Part shown: piece after piece, positions 48,594 to 57,270 of the stretch
How the letters are laid out: each line of letters starts with the position of its first letter
Numbering within the stretch: the first letter of the stretch is position 1
Source of the DNA: Candidatus Synechococcus calcipolaris G9
Lineage (GTDB): Bacteria; Cyanobacteriota; Cyanobacteriia; Thermosynechococcales; Thermosynechococcaceae
DNA length: 64,000 nt
Direction of reading: 5' to 3'
Assembly: GCF_029582805.1 (NCBI RefSeq)
Contig: NZ_JAKKUT010000002.1
Span: 1,450,001 to 1,514,000, forward strand
The notes under the pieces: model-generated
Database searches by the model: none
Told to the model about the DNA's origin: nothing
What the model saw: the letters and a program-made list of their open reading frames with translations, nothing else
Position numbers and translations under genes: made by a program

Positions 48594-48621
48594 AGTGACT
48601 CAAGCGTTAACTGAGTGACTC
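48594..48621. promoter_or_regulatory. AGTGACTC direct repeat upstream of chlL
   Basis: AGTGACTC occurs at 48594-48601 and 48614-48621, exactly two helical turns (20 bp) apart and 22-49 bp before the chlL GTG. The second copy is part of the odd palindrome GAGT-G-ACTC. This suggests two dimer binding sites on one DNA face. The binding protein is unknown. Confidence 0.45.
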
Positions 48622-49130
48622 GGTGACCATATCTGCCATTATTAACGGGTTTCTACTGGCTTGGGGCGGGCAAATAAAAATATATTATTAAGATTAAATT
48701 TTCTGTGCGACTAAATTTTATTAATAGAGATAATTTTTAACTTTTAGTCTAACTGGTACATATATAAACTCTAAAAAAACTACTAGATTTATTTTATAGT
48801 CTTATTTTTATAAAGATAGTTACAAAACACAAAAATTACAAAAAAGTGATAAATAATCCATTTCAGCGATCGCCCCGCAAGTATCCATGGGTTTTCAGAA
48901 GAGATACCTTGCCTCTAGGGTGGATATTGGGGTGAATATTCTAGGTTGGGGATGGTCGGCCGGGATGGCTCCGAGTCCGGCTAGGCTGGTTTGTAAAAAA
49001 TCATTAAATATAGGGGAAATATAGGGGTTTGTTGCACAAAAAAGACAAATAAAATCTGTAGGTACTATCTTCGTTGTTATTGGAAGGCTAAAATATAGGC
49101 AAGTTGCACAGTTACGCCAAGGGAAGAACA
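48622..49130. other. AT-rich intergenic region between chlL and the VWA gene
   Basis: I see no convincing gene in this ~510-bp divergent gap. It is strongly AT-rich from 48680 to 48855 (poly-A/T tracts, likely containing the chlL promoter). It then has one GCGATCGC, a GC-rich inverted repeat (GCCGG/CCGGC near 48957-48981), and an 11-bp tandem duplication at 49006. A 78-codon minus-strand frame (48895-49131) lacks protein-like character. Confidence 0.5.
49006..49027 (+). repeat. Perfect 11-bp tandem duplication
   Basis: AAATATAGGGG is repeated twice head to tail (49006-49016, 49017-49027), 104 bp upstream of the VWA start. It could be a regulatory repeat or a recent slippage event. Confidence 0.6.
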
Positions 49131-50399
49131 ATGCGGGTTAATGTACTAGCTCAACTCAATGATCCGGGGTTGGTTGCGGGCCAGGGCGGTCAGCGGCAGG
49201 TATCCATTGCCCTAACGGCGAATCCCGAAGGGGTTGGAGATGGTGCCCCCCTTAATTTATGTCTAATTTTGGATCACAGTGGCTCCATGGCGGGTCAACC
49301 CCTAGAAACCGTGAAGCAGGCTGCAAAAACCCTGGTGGATCGTTTGGATGCCAGCGATCGCCTGTCGGTGGTTGCCTTTGACCATAAGGCAAAAACCCTG
49401 GTTCCCAATCAACTGGTGACGGATACCGCTGCCATTAAGGCTAAAATTTCTTCCTTAGAGGCCAATGGGGGGACGGCGATCGATTTGGGGATGAAATTAG
49501 GCATTGAGCAACTGGCGGAGGGTAAGAAAGGAACGATTTCCCAGGCCTTTTTATTAACAGATGGCGAAAATGAGCATGGGGATAACGATCGCTGTTTGTC
49601 CTTTGCCAAATTAGCGGCGAGTTACAATATCACCCTGAATAGTCTTGGGTTTGGCTATCACTGGAATCAGGATGTGCTAGAGCAAATTGCCGATGCCGGG
49701 GGTGGGCAACTAAGTTTTATTGAGTACCCAGAGCAGGCGGTGGTTGCCTTTACGGATTTACTCAAACGAGTTGAGTCCGTGGGTTTAACCAATGCCCATT
49801 TAGTGATGGAACTGGCTGATGGTGTCAAATTAGCGGACTATAAGCCCATTGCCCAGGTCGCGCCGGATACCATTGAGCTAGAGCATCAAGTAACCAATAA
49901 CGGAACCTATAGTGTGCGGGTGGGGGATTTATTGGTGGATACCCCGCGCACCCTCCTAGTGAATCTCTATACCGATGCCCTGCCGGACGGGCCACAGGTT
50001 TTAGCCTATTTTCAGGTGTGCTACGATGACCCCGCCACCGGCAAAGTGGGCGTGGTTTCCGAACGGGTTCCCATTAGTATCCAAGTGAGTGCGGTTCACC
50101 AGCCCCAGGTAAATCCAGAGGTGCAAAAAAGCATTCTCACCCTGGCGAAATACCGGCAAACCCAAATTGCGGAAACGAAACTACAACAGGGCGATCGCAC
50201 CGGGGCGGCTACCCTCCTCCAAAGTGCGGCCCAAACGGCCCGACAAATGGGAGATGAACAGGGGGCCACGGTTCTGCAAAAGTCAGCTACCCAACTCCAA
50301 AGTGGCAAAGATCTCAGTGAAGCCGATCGCAAAAAGACGCGGATGGTTTCTAAAACCATGTTGAGTGGGCCCACGTCTCAGTCACCGCCAACGCCCTAG
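49131..50399 (+). CDS. VWA-domain protein (Ca-activated-channel-like)
   Basis: The 422-residue protein from ATG 49131 (AAGGGAAGA six bases upstream; the frame opens at 49104) contains a von Willebrand A domain from about residue 40. Its MIDAS motif is DHSGSM, with Thr in GGTAID and Asp in LLTDGENEHGD, predicting a metal-dependent adhesion site. A beta-rich domain (VMELADGVKLADYKPIAQV) and a C-terminal helical region with AKYRQTQIAETKLQQGDRTGAATLLQ follow. No signal peptide is visible, so it is probably cytoplasmic. Similar stand-alone VWA proteins are common in cyanobacteria; partners are unknown. Confidence 0.85.
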   Translation: MRVNVLAQLNDPGLVAGQGGQRQVSIALTANPEGVGDGAPLNLCLILDHSGSMAGQPLETVKQAAKTLVDRLDASDRLSVVAFDHKAKTLVPNQLVTDTAAIKAKISSLEANGGTAIDLGMKLGIEQLAEGKKGTISQAFLLTDGENEHGDNDRCLSFAKLAASYNITLNSLGFGYHWNQDVLEQIADAGGGQLSFIEYPEQAVVAFTDLLKRVESVGLTNAHLVMELADGVKLADYKPIAQVAPDTIELEHQVTNNGTYSVRVGDLLVDTPRTLLVNLYTDALPDGPQVLAYFQVCYDDPATGKVGVVSERVPISIQVSAVHQPQVNPEVQKSILTLAKYRQTQIAETKLQQGDRTGAATLLQSAAQTARQMGDEQGATVLQKSATQLQSGKDLSEADRKKTRMVSKTMLSGPTSQSPPTP

Positions 50400-50425
50400 C
50401 TTTCACACTCCTAGTTCTTGCGCCC

Positions 50426-53400
50426 CTAGCTCTCAGTGTCTTCGTTCTCAGCAATCAAATGATAACCATTAACCACGTAGCGATCGCGCCCCAAGTTTTT
50501 AGCTTTGTAGAGGGCATGATCGGCATCCTGAATACATTGGTCAAAATGAACGGAGAGATCAGGAAGACAGGTATGAATCCCGATACTGAGGGTGACAAAT
50601 TCCGATACCGCTGATTGGGGATGGGGAATTTGTTGATCCGTAAGTAGGGCTTGGATACGTTCGGCCACAGTAATCGCTCCAGGGGAATCGGTGTGGCCTA
50701 AAATGACGGCAAATTCTTCGCCACCATAACGAGCAACTATATCCGTGGGCCGATGCACCGCACTCATTAGGGTTTGGGCAATGGTAATTAAGCAACTATC
50801 TCCCGCTTGGTGGCCGAGGGAGTCGTTATAGAGTTTGAAATAGTCAATATCAATCATCAGAAGACTGAGGGGATATTGCTCTCGACAGGCCCGTTCCCAT
50901 TCTTGGAGAATACGGCTATCAAAGGCACGACGATTGTACACGCCGGTTAAGCCATCCACTAAACTCAGGTGTTCTAACTCGCGGTTGAGTTGCTGCATTT
51001 TTGCCTGGGCATCTTTCAGGAGGGTGATATTTTGAATTTGGACAATAAAGTAGAGGGGGCGATCGCCCTGATCTCGTACTAAAGCAATACTCAACATTCC
51101 CCAGATAATATGGCCTTGACAATGGATAAACCGTTTTTCAATGCTATAGGATGAAACTTCACCCGCCAAGAGTTGCTGTCGTTGGCCCCAATCGATCTCA
51201 ATATCTTCGGGATGGGTAAACTCTGCAAAGGTCATGTTCATGAGTAGGGTGGCATCGTAGCCCAACAGGTTACAGAGGGCAGGATTAATTTCTAAAAAAT
51301 TGCCATCTAAGGTGACAAGGGAATTACCTACGGGAGTAATACTAAAGTTTTGGCGAAATCGTTCTTCGCTTTCCCTGAGAACCTGTTGCATTTCGTACTT
51401 TTCGGTAATATCGCGGCCTTCGCAGAGGAGTCGTACCACCTCACCGGCTTCATTTTTAATGGGGCGAATGATGAAATCAATAATAGCTACCTGGCCTGAA
51501 CCTTTATTTTCAACATCGTAACGAACAAGTTCCCCCTGGGCAGCCTGGGCGATCGCCTGCTGAAGTTGGCTTTGATTGTCCGGCGAGGTTTGCCACCAAT
51601 AGGTTTCCCAGAAGGGTTTATTGATCACATCGGTTAGTTCAAGATTGGCAAATTCAAGGGCGGTAAGATTCACATCAATAACCGTACCATCGGTTTTTAG
51701 TAGGGCCGTAAATTGAAAGGCTTGATCAAAAAGGGCCCGCAGGGTGGCTTCTTTTTCCTGAAGGGTCTGCTGGATCAGTTTTTGCTCAGTAATATTAATA
51801 ATCAGGCCACTAATACTAATGGGGCGATCATTCCTATCCTTTTTAACCCGACCTATATCCAAAAGCCAACGAGGAGTGCCATCGCAATGGATCATCCGAT
51901 ATTCACGCTTGAAGGGGGTACCAGTTTTGATCGAATGGTCGAGTTCGGTCATAACCCGATCGCGATCGTTGTCGTGAATTAATGCTGAATAGGCATCCAG
52001 ATTTCTGGCAATGGAACCAGGTTCGTAGCCCAAGATAGCAAAATCAGAAATATCTGGCCAGCTCACCTCATTGGTGACTAAACTAATCTCCCACCAAAAG
52101 ACATCCGTTGCTTCTAGGGCAAAACGTAACTTCTCTTCACTTTCTTGGAGGGCAATTTCTGCCACTTTGCGATCGCTAATATCTAAATTAATCCCACTCA
52201 TACGGGTTGCTTTGCCGGTTGCATCCCGTTGCACGGTTCCGGTAGCCATCACCCAGCGCACCTGACCATCGGGGTGGAGAAAACGAAATTCCACCCTATA
52301 GGGGTGATTTTCTATCAGGGTTAAACGAATTTTCTCCGTCAGCCAATCCCGATCATCGGGGTGAACAAAGGAAAAAAATGTCTCTAGATTTTCTGGAAAA
52401 CTACCGAAGGGGCGACCCACCATTTGGGCAAAATTAGCTGACCATTCAATGTCATTGGTGAGGATATTCCAATCCCACCAGTTCGTTGCCGTTGAGTCCA
52501 GGGCAAAACGCAATTGTTCTTCGCGGTGACGGAGGGACTGCTCAATGCGTTGTCGTTCCTGAATTTCCGCTTGCAGAGATTGGGTTCGCTGGAGAACCTT
52601 TTCTTGAATGATCTTTGTCATTTCCTTAAAGACGTGATCCAACTGGCGTAATTCGTCAATAAAGGGCAGGGGCGTCGGCTCAAGGGGTTCTCCGGCCGCC
52701 AGTTTCTGAGATTGTTTTTGGATGAGGCGAATCGGTCGCACAATTAATTTCACGAGTAATAGATTTAACAGCATCATCCCCCCAAAGACTGCTGCACAAA
52801 TCAGTAGGGTAAAAACAAGATTCGCTCTAAGTTGATTTCTAAATTGAGCTTTGGGGACAATGGTAATAATCAACCAATCGATATTGGGCCGAAAGTAAAA
52901 CCGTGCGATTTCAACGTAGTAGGGTTGACCCCCAATCTCCAAGGGTTGAACGACAGATTGCCCTGGCTTGGGCAGTGACTGACCGGAACTCTGGAAAAAT
53001 CCTGGCAATAGGGTGGGTAGGGTGGCCACTACTGGATTGTCACTATCCTGTAAATAACGTCTCCGTAATGGGCGATCGCCACCGATGCCGCCTTCTTCCT
53101 CTAATTCTGCCTCTAAAATATAGGGTGATTCAGAAATGGAGGAACCAATCAATGCCCCATTGGTTTCTGTAACCAGAACGAGGCTATCATGCTCAAATTT
53201 TTCCTGCTCTAAAATCTGATTTAAGCGATTCAACGTGATACTAATGGCTACAAAACGGGAATTATTTGAGGATGATGAATTATCAAGGGATTGATAGGCC
53301 GTGATCATCACATCAGAATTTTTCCGATTCCTATAGGGCCGACTCCAGCTTGTCCCACTAGATGGGAAATGATTTGCATAGAATGGCCATTCCTGCAAGC

Positions 53401-53920
53401 TAAAGGATGAAACTGATCCTAGATTAGCAACTTCTTCTCCCTGCTGATCAATCTGAAATCGTTGGAGCACATTGGCTTGATTTGGATCTATACGCTGGAC
53501 TTCAAACTGTTGCGGGTTTGTGGTTCGTCGTGTGATACGGAGAACGGCATCTGGCGGATTTACTACTCCGATGGCTTGAATATTTGCAAAGTTATCTAGT
53601 TCAGCTAAAAAAGTCTTTTTGAGAAGTTCAAAATTTAGATTATTGGCTAGATTATCATTAATAACAATAGAATGATTAATTTGATTAATTTTTTCAATGG
53701 ATTCCAGTTCGGTTTGCAGATATTCTATAACATGATGACTGATTTCTGTCGTTAATTTGCTAACTAGTTTTTCCGTATTTTCACTGCTGGATTGATGACT
53801 TAAATAAGCAACAACACCAACAATGATCAACGTTTGAATTGCGAAGGGTACAGTTAAAATAACCCGTAGCGATCGCAGATTTACGGAGGAAAATTTTTCT
53901 CGCAAACCTGATCGATTCAT
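50426..53920 (-). CDS. Cache-HAMP-(PAS)4-GGDEF diguanylate cyclase
   Basis: The 1164-residue membrane receptor has TM1 (about 20-42), an extracytoplasmic Cache-like domain (~45-360), TM2 (~365-390), a HAMP-like linker and four PAS modules with PAC segments. The first PAS begins near 475 (LRFALDSTATNWWDWN) and the others near 600, 725 and 855. A GGDEF domain closes the protein. The active-site motif is GGEEF (1066-1070), and the inhibitory I-site R-x-x-D (RPTD) sits exactly five residues before it. It should make c-di-GMP under feedback control. No EAL domain is present. The ligand is unknown. Confidence 0.92.
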   Translation of the reverse strand: MNRSGLREKFSSVNLRSLRVILTVPFAIQTLIIVGVVAYLSHQSSSENTEKLVSKLTTEISHHVIEYLQTELESIEKINQINHSIVINDNLANNLNFELLKKTFLAELDNFANIQAIGVVNPPDAVLRITRRTTNPQQFEVQRIDPNQANVLQRFQIDQQGEEVANLGSVSSFSLQEWPFYANHFPSSGTSWSRPYRNRKNSDVMITAYQSLDNSSSSNNSRFVAISITLNRLNQILEQEKFEHDSLVLVTETNGALIGSSISESPYILEAELEEEGGIGGDRPLRRRYLQDSDNPVVATLPTLLPGFFQSSGQSLPKPGQSVVQPLEIGGQPYYVEIARFYFRPNIDWLIITIVPKAQFRNQLRANLVFTLLICAAVFGGMMLLNLLLVKLIVRPIRLIQKQSQKLAAGEPLEPTPLPFIDELRQLDHVFKEMTKIIQEKVLQRTQSLQAEIQERQRIEQSLRHREEQLRFALDSTATNWWDWNILTNDIEWSANFAQMVGRPFGSFPENLETFFSFVHPDDRDWLTEKIRLTLIENHPYRVEFRFLHPDGQVRWVMATGTVQRDATGKATRMSGINLDISDRKVAEIALQESEEKLRFALEATDVFWWEISLVTNEVSWPDISDFAILGYEPGSIARNLDAYSALIHDNDRDRVMTELDHSIKTGTPFKREYRMIHCDGTPRWLLDIGRVKKDRNDRPISISGLIINITEQKLIQQTLQEKEATLRALFDQAFQFTALLKTDGTVIDVNLTALEFANLELTDVINKPFWETYWWQTSPDNQSQLQQAIAQAAQGELVRYDVENKGSGQVAIIDFIIRPIKNEAGEVVRLLCEGRDITEKYEMQQVLRESEERFRQNFSITPVGNSLVTLDGNFLEINPALCNLLGYDATLLMNMTFAEFTHPEDIEIDWGQRQQLLAGEVSSYSIEKRFIHCQGHIIWGMLSIALVRDQGDRPLYFIVQIQNITLLKDAQAKMQQLNRELEHLSLVDGLTGVYNRRAFDSRILQEWERACREQYPLSLLMIDIDYFKLYNDSLGHQAGDSCLITIAQTLMSAVHRPTDIVARYGGEEFAVILGHTDSPGAITVAERIQALLTDQQIPHPQSAVSEFVTLSIGIHTCLPDLSVHFDQCIQDADHALYKAKNLGRDRYVVNGYHLIAENEDTES

Positions 53921-54071
53921 AGGAGAAATATATTTACTTTTGATTATCTTTGTATCTTAGCACTCCCAAAAACTGTCAATGATTAAATTCCAGAAAATAA
54001 TTGTTGTTGCAATTAAACAATCATTGAGTTGTTAAAGTCTTTCAGACGGTAATAATTGTGCATAAAAATAA

Positions 54072-54599
54072 TTAAAACAAGACCGACTCGATCGCCGCCT
54101 TAAAGCCATTGACCTCCATAAATTGTAGAAGTTCTTGGGCCTTACTTTGTTCTTGGAAGGAACCCACCTGCAAGACGGGGCGATCGCCATAGCGGCTACG
54201 AAAGGCATCGGGCACGAGGGAGCGCAAAAGCTCTTGTTTGGGGTGATCATCCTCCCGCAGGTCTAATACCAGAACGCGAAAGCGGGGGCCACTGGCAACG
54301 GTGCTTTGGGGTGGCGGTGGCAATTGATTCATTTCCGGGCGATCGCCCACATCCCCCAAAGGAATCTCCCCATTGGGAACTGGAAAGGGATGATTCGGCT
54401 CTAGGCTCGGCATGGGGGTTGCTTGGGGAGGGGTGATAATAGCGACATCGGGAGGTGGAACCACAATGGGAATCGCCTCTGCTGCCCAAGTTTTCGGGAT
54501 AGAAAATCCGCTCCAGAGACTACCCATCCAAAGCAAAGGAGAGAGGAATACAATGATACCCTTGGGGTGCGATCGCTGGCGGAGTCTCATGGTTGCCAT
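54072..54599 (-). CDS. Secreted protein with SPOR-like C-terminal domain
   Basis: The frame opens at TTG 54650, but ATG 54599 (175 residues) gives a better N-terminus with a signal peptide (RLRQRSHPKGIIVFLSPLLWMGSLWSG, cleavage near TWA-AEA). A Pro-rich linker follows, and then a ~75-residue domain: FRVLVLDLREDDHPKQELLRSLVPDAF, VLQVGSFQEQSKAQELLQFMEVNGFKAAI. The QVGSF(Q)xxxxA motif and repeated beta-alpha pattern resemble SPOR peptidoglycan-binding domains. Envelope or septal location is inferred. It is divergent from thiE. Confidence 0.7.
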   Translation of the reverse strand: MATMRLRQRSHPKGIIVFLSPLLWMGSLWSGFSIPKTWAAEAIPIVVPPPDVAIITPPQATPMPSLEPNHPFPVPNGEIPLGDVGDRPEMNQLPPPPQSTVASGPRFRVLVLDLREDDHPKQELLRSLVPDAFRSRYGDRPVLQVGSFQEQSKAQELLQFMEVNGFKAAIESVLF

Positions 54600-54661
54600 C
54601 GTGGAAAAATAGTACGTTAGTAATGTTCTGAAGTTAATGTTCTGAATCAAGGGGCTGGGCT

Positions 54662-55738
54662 ATGCAGGATTTAGGGACATTTCACCCAAAACAAGACGGT
54701 GATTCCCTAGGAATTGTTCATCGAATTTTAGATGCCAATCTGGATCGGGCCCGGGAAGGGTTGCGGGTGGTGGAAGAATGGTGTCGTTTAGGTTTAGAGC
54801 ATTCTCAGTTAACGGCGGAATGTAAAGCTCTACGGCAAGAATTAGGGGGCTGGCATCGCCAAGAATTACGGGCAGCCCGGCAAACCAGCACCGATGTGGG
54901 TACGCACCTGAGTCATCCCCAGGAAGAGGAGCGATCGCACCTAGCCCAGCTACTTCAGGCCAATCTCTGTCGAGTTCAGGAAGCCCTGCGGGTCATTGAA
55001 GAATACGCCAAATTATCCACACCCCCCCTGGCGATCGCCGCCAAGTCCATGCGCTACCGGGTCTATATCCTTGAAAGCCAATTACTAGATCAGGCATTAG
55101 AACAGGCGATCGCGCCCCTGAATCCCCGCCTCAACCAACTTCGCCAGACTCCCCTGTATTTAGTCACATCCCCCCATGACCATTTAATTCAGATTGTGGA
55201 AGCGGCCCTAGAAGGGGGTCTGAAACTGGTGCAACACCGAGATAAAACCAATGACGATCAAACCCGCTTAGACCTAGGTCGGCGGCTACGCAAACTCTGC
55301 GATCGCCATGAGGCCCTTTTAATTGTGAATGACCGGGCGGATATTGCCCTCGGTGTTGAGGCCGATGGCGTTCATTTGGGCCAAACCGATATTTCCCTAG
55401 CCCTAGCCCGCCAGATTTTAGGGCCCCACCGCCTGATTGGCCGATCCACAACAAACCCAACGGAACTCAACCGAGCGATCTCAGAAGGAGCCGACTATAT
55501 CGGAGTTGGCCCCGTCTATGCCACTCCCACCAAACCCGGAAAAGCCGCTGCCGGCCTCGACTATATTCGCTACGCCCTAGCTCAAACTCCCATACCTCAG
55601 TTTGCCATTGGTGGCATTGATCACACCAATCTCCAGGACGTCCTTGCTGCTGGGGCAAAACAGGTGGCCGTTGTTCGGGCCATTATGGAGGCATCAGACG
55701 TAAAAGTAGCCACCCAACAGTTGTTATATCAGTTGTAG
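54662..55738 (+). CDS. thiE: Thiamine-phosphate synthase with N-terminal ThiD2-like extension
   Basis: ThiE joins HMP diphosphate and the thiazole phosphate into thiamine phosphate. The C-terminal ~210 residues carry TPLYLVTSPHDHLIQIVEAALEGGLKLVQHRDK, LIVNDRADIALGVEADGVHLGQTD, GRSTTNPTEL, DYIGVGPVYATPTKPG and FAIGGI. The first ~140 residues (ILDANLDRAREGLRVVEEWCRLGL, VQEALRVIEEYAKL) are the helical extension (ThiD2 family) typical of cyanobacterial ThiE. Ribosome binding site AAGGGG precedes the ATG. Length 358 matches the family. Confidence 0.96.
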   Translation: MQDLGTFHPKQDGDSLGIVHRILDANLDRAREGLRVVEEWCRLGLEHSQLTAECKALRQELGGWHRQELRAARQTSTDVGTHLSHPQEEERSHLAQLLQANLCRVQEALRVIEEYAKLSTPPLAIAAKSMRYRVYILESQLLDQALEQAIAPLNPRLNQLRQTPLYLVTSPHDHLIQIVEAALEGGLKLVQHRDKTNDDQTRLDLGRRLRKLCDRHEALLIVNDRADIALGVEADGVHLGQTDISLALARQILGPHRLIGRSTTNPTELNRAISEGADYIGVGPVYATPTKPGKAAAGLDYIRYALAQTPIPQFAIGGIDHTNLQDVLAAGAKQVAVVRAIMEASDVKVATQQLLYQL

Positions 55739-55931
55739 CTAACGCTGAGGGAATACAAACGAAAGGTGATTCCACGAGTTACCATAGGGCAATATTAATA
55801 GATGCTTATTGTGCCATTTCTGCTGGTTAGCACCCCCCAATGTTATGCGTCAAGATGCTGAGGGCGAGGCTGGTTGCACCTTAACATTCCCCATCCACGA
55901 CTAATTTCTCCCTGCAAGCGAGATCACTCCT

Positions 55932-56822
55932 ATGGCGTACTGTCCCCCTAGTTTTCGGGATCAAAAATTCTCCACCAACCTGGGTCAGATGACCTACTAC
56001 ACCCCCAGTGAAGCCGTTTGGGGTTCCCTCCAGGATCGCCTACCCCTCATTTTCCTCCACAGCTTAGGGGGAGGATCCAGCCACTACGAATGGTCTAAGG
56101 TCTACCCGGCCTTTGCCGCTGATTATCGGGTGATTGCCCCCGATTTGATCGGTTGGGGCGCGTCGGATCATCCGGCCCATGCCTACCAAGTGAGTGACTA
56201 CTGGCTGATGACGGCGGAAATCATTCGTCCCCTGGCCCAGCCAGTGGCGGTGGTAGCCTCATCTCTAATGGCGGGCATTGTGATTCGCTTGGCTATTCAA
56301 CAACCCCAATTATTTCGGGCCCTGTGCCTCGTCTGTCCCACGGGTTTTAATGACTTTGGCAATGATGAAGGACGGGGACTGGCGGGTCAGTTTTTGGGTA
56401 TTCCGGGACTGGATCAACTGGTCTACGGCCTCGGTGCGGCGAATGTTATAGCGGTGCGGAATTTTCTGGAGCAATTTATCTTTGCCGATGGCGATCGCCT
56501 CAGTCAGGAAACCGTCTCGGCCTATTTAGATTCCGCCCTGCAACCGGGGGCCAGTCACGCTGCCTTGGCCGCCCTACGGGGGGATCTATCCTTTGACTTG
56601 GCCCGCTATTTACCCCAATTAACGGTACCAACGGTCATTTTTTGGGGAGAAAAGGCGCAGTTGAGTCCCCTGGAGACGGGACAGCGATTACGTGACCTCA
56701 ATCCCACCGCCCTCCGCAGTTTTCGCGTGATCCCCAATGCCGGTGTTTTACCCCACCTAGAAGTTCCCGAAGCTGTCCTTTATGGGATCAGCCATGATTT
56801 TTTGCCCTTATTGAATAATTAA
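55932..56822 (+). CDS. Alpha/beta-fold hydrolase encoded beside psb28
   Basis: The 296-residue protein has the alpha/beta-hydrolase layout: oxyanion segment IFLHSLGGGSSHYEW, RVIAPDLIGWGASD, nucleophile elbow VVASSLMAG, LVCPTGFNDF, late Asp/Glu region VPTVIFWGEKA and catalytic His candidate VLPHLEVP. The elbow reads A-S-S-L-M where most relatives have G-x-S-x-G, a deviation seen in some cyanobacterial/plastid members. The substrate is unknown; pheophytinase-like or haloperoxidase-like activity has been suggested for relatives. It lies 48 bp before psb28 on the same strand. Confidence 0.82.
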   Translation: MAYCPPSFRDQKFSTNLGQMTYYTPSEAVWGSLQDRLPLIFLHSLGGGSSHYEWSKVYPAFAADYRVIAPDLIGWGASDHPAHAYQVSDYWLMTAEIIRPLAQPVAVVASSLMAGIVIRLAIQQPQLFRALCLVCPTGFNDFGNDEGRGLAGQFLGIPGLDQLVYGLGAANVIAVRNFLEQFIFADGDRLSQETVSAYLDSALQPGASHAALAALRGDLSFDLARYLPQLTVPTVIFWGEKAQLSPLETGQRLRDLNPTALRSFRVIPNAGVLPHLEVPEAVLYGISHDFLPLLNN

Positions 56823-56870
56823 TCCAGGTATCCTAGAGATCACTATTCCTAATTCCTGTATATAACCCCC

Positions 56871-57221
56871 ATGGCAGAAATTCAATTTATTCCCGGCACC
56901 AATGAAGAAATCGTCCCTGATGTGCGCCTCACCCGTGCCAAGGATGGCAATAGCGGTCAGGCCCTCTTCTATTTTGATAATCCCAAGATTGTTCAGGAAG
57001 GTAATCTTGAAATCACAGGGATGTATTTGGTCGATGAAGAAGGCGAACTCGTGACGCGGGATGTGAATGCAAAGTTTGTCAATGGCCAACCCACGGCCAT
57101 TGAAGCCACCTACAATATCCGCAGTGCCGAGGACTGGGATCGCTTTATCCGGTTCATGGATCGCTATGCCGCCAGCCATGGATTGGGCTTTCAAAAATCC
57201 GATGATGCTACGGAGTCATAA
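56871..57221 (+). CDS. psb28: Photosystem II assembly factor Psb28
   Basis: Psb28 binds the cytoplasmic side of the PSII RC47 assembly intermediate and protects it during biogenesis and repair. The 116-residue protein has the family sequence [44 protein letters not shown], and [12 protein letters not shown]. It is soluble, without a signal. It probably shares a message with the upstream hydrolase gene and converges with the DUF58 gene. Confidence 0.95.
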   Translation: MAEIQFIPGTNEEIVPDVRLTRAKDGNSGQALFYFDNPKIVQEGNLEITGMYLVDEEGELVTRDVNAKFVNGQPTAIEATYNIRSAEDWDRFIRFMDRYAASHGLGFQKSDDATES

Positions 57222-57270
57222 AGCGTCATAAAATAGCCAACTCGGCTCCATGCATCCCCATCAATCCCTC

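Noticed and set aside
49029-49110. Possible IS end: GTTGCACA seen twice (near 49030 and 49103)
   Set aside because: No inverted partner, target duplication or transposase fragment; copies are in the same orientation and too short.
48895-49131. 78-codon minus-strand frame upstream of the VWA gene
   Set aside because: No start signal or family resemblance; it runs through the tandem repeat and hairpin and looks like chance.
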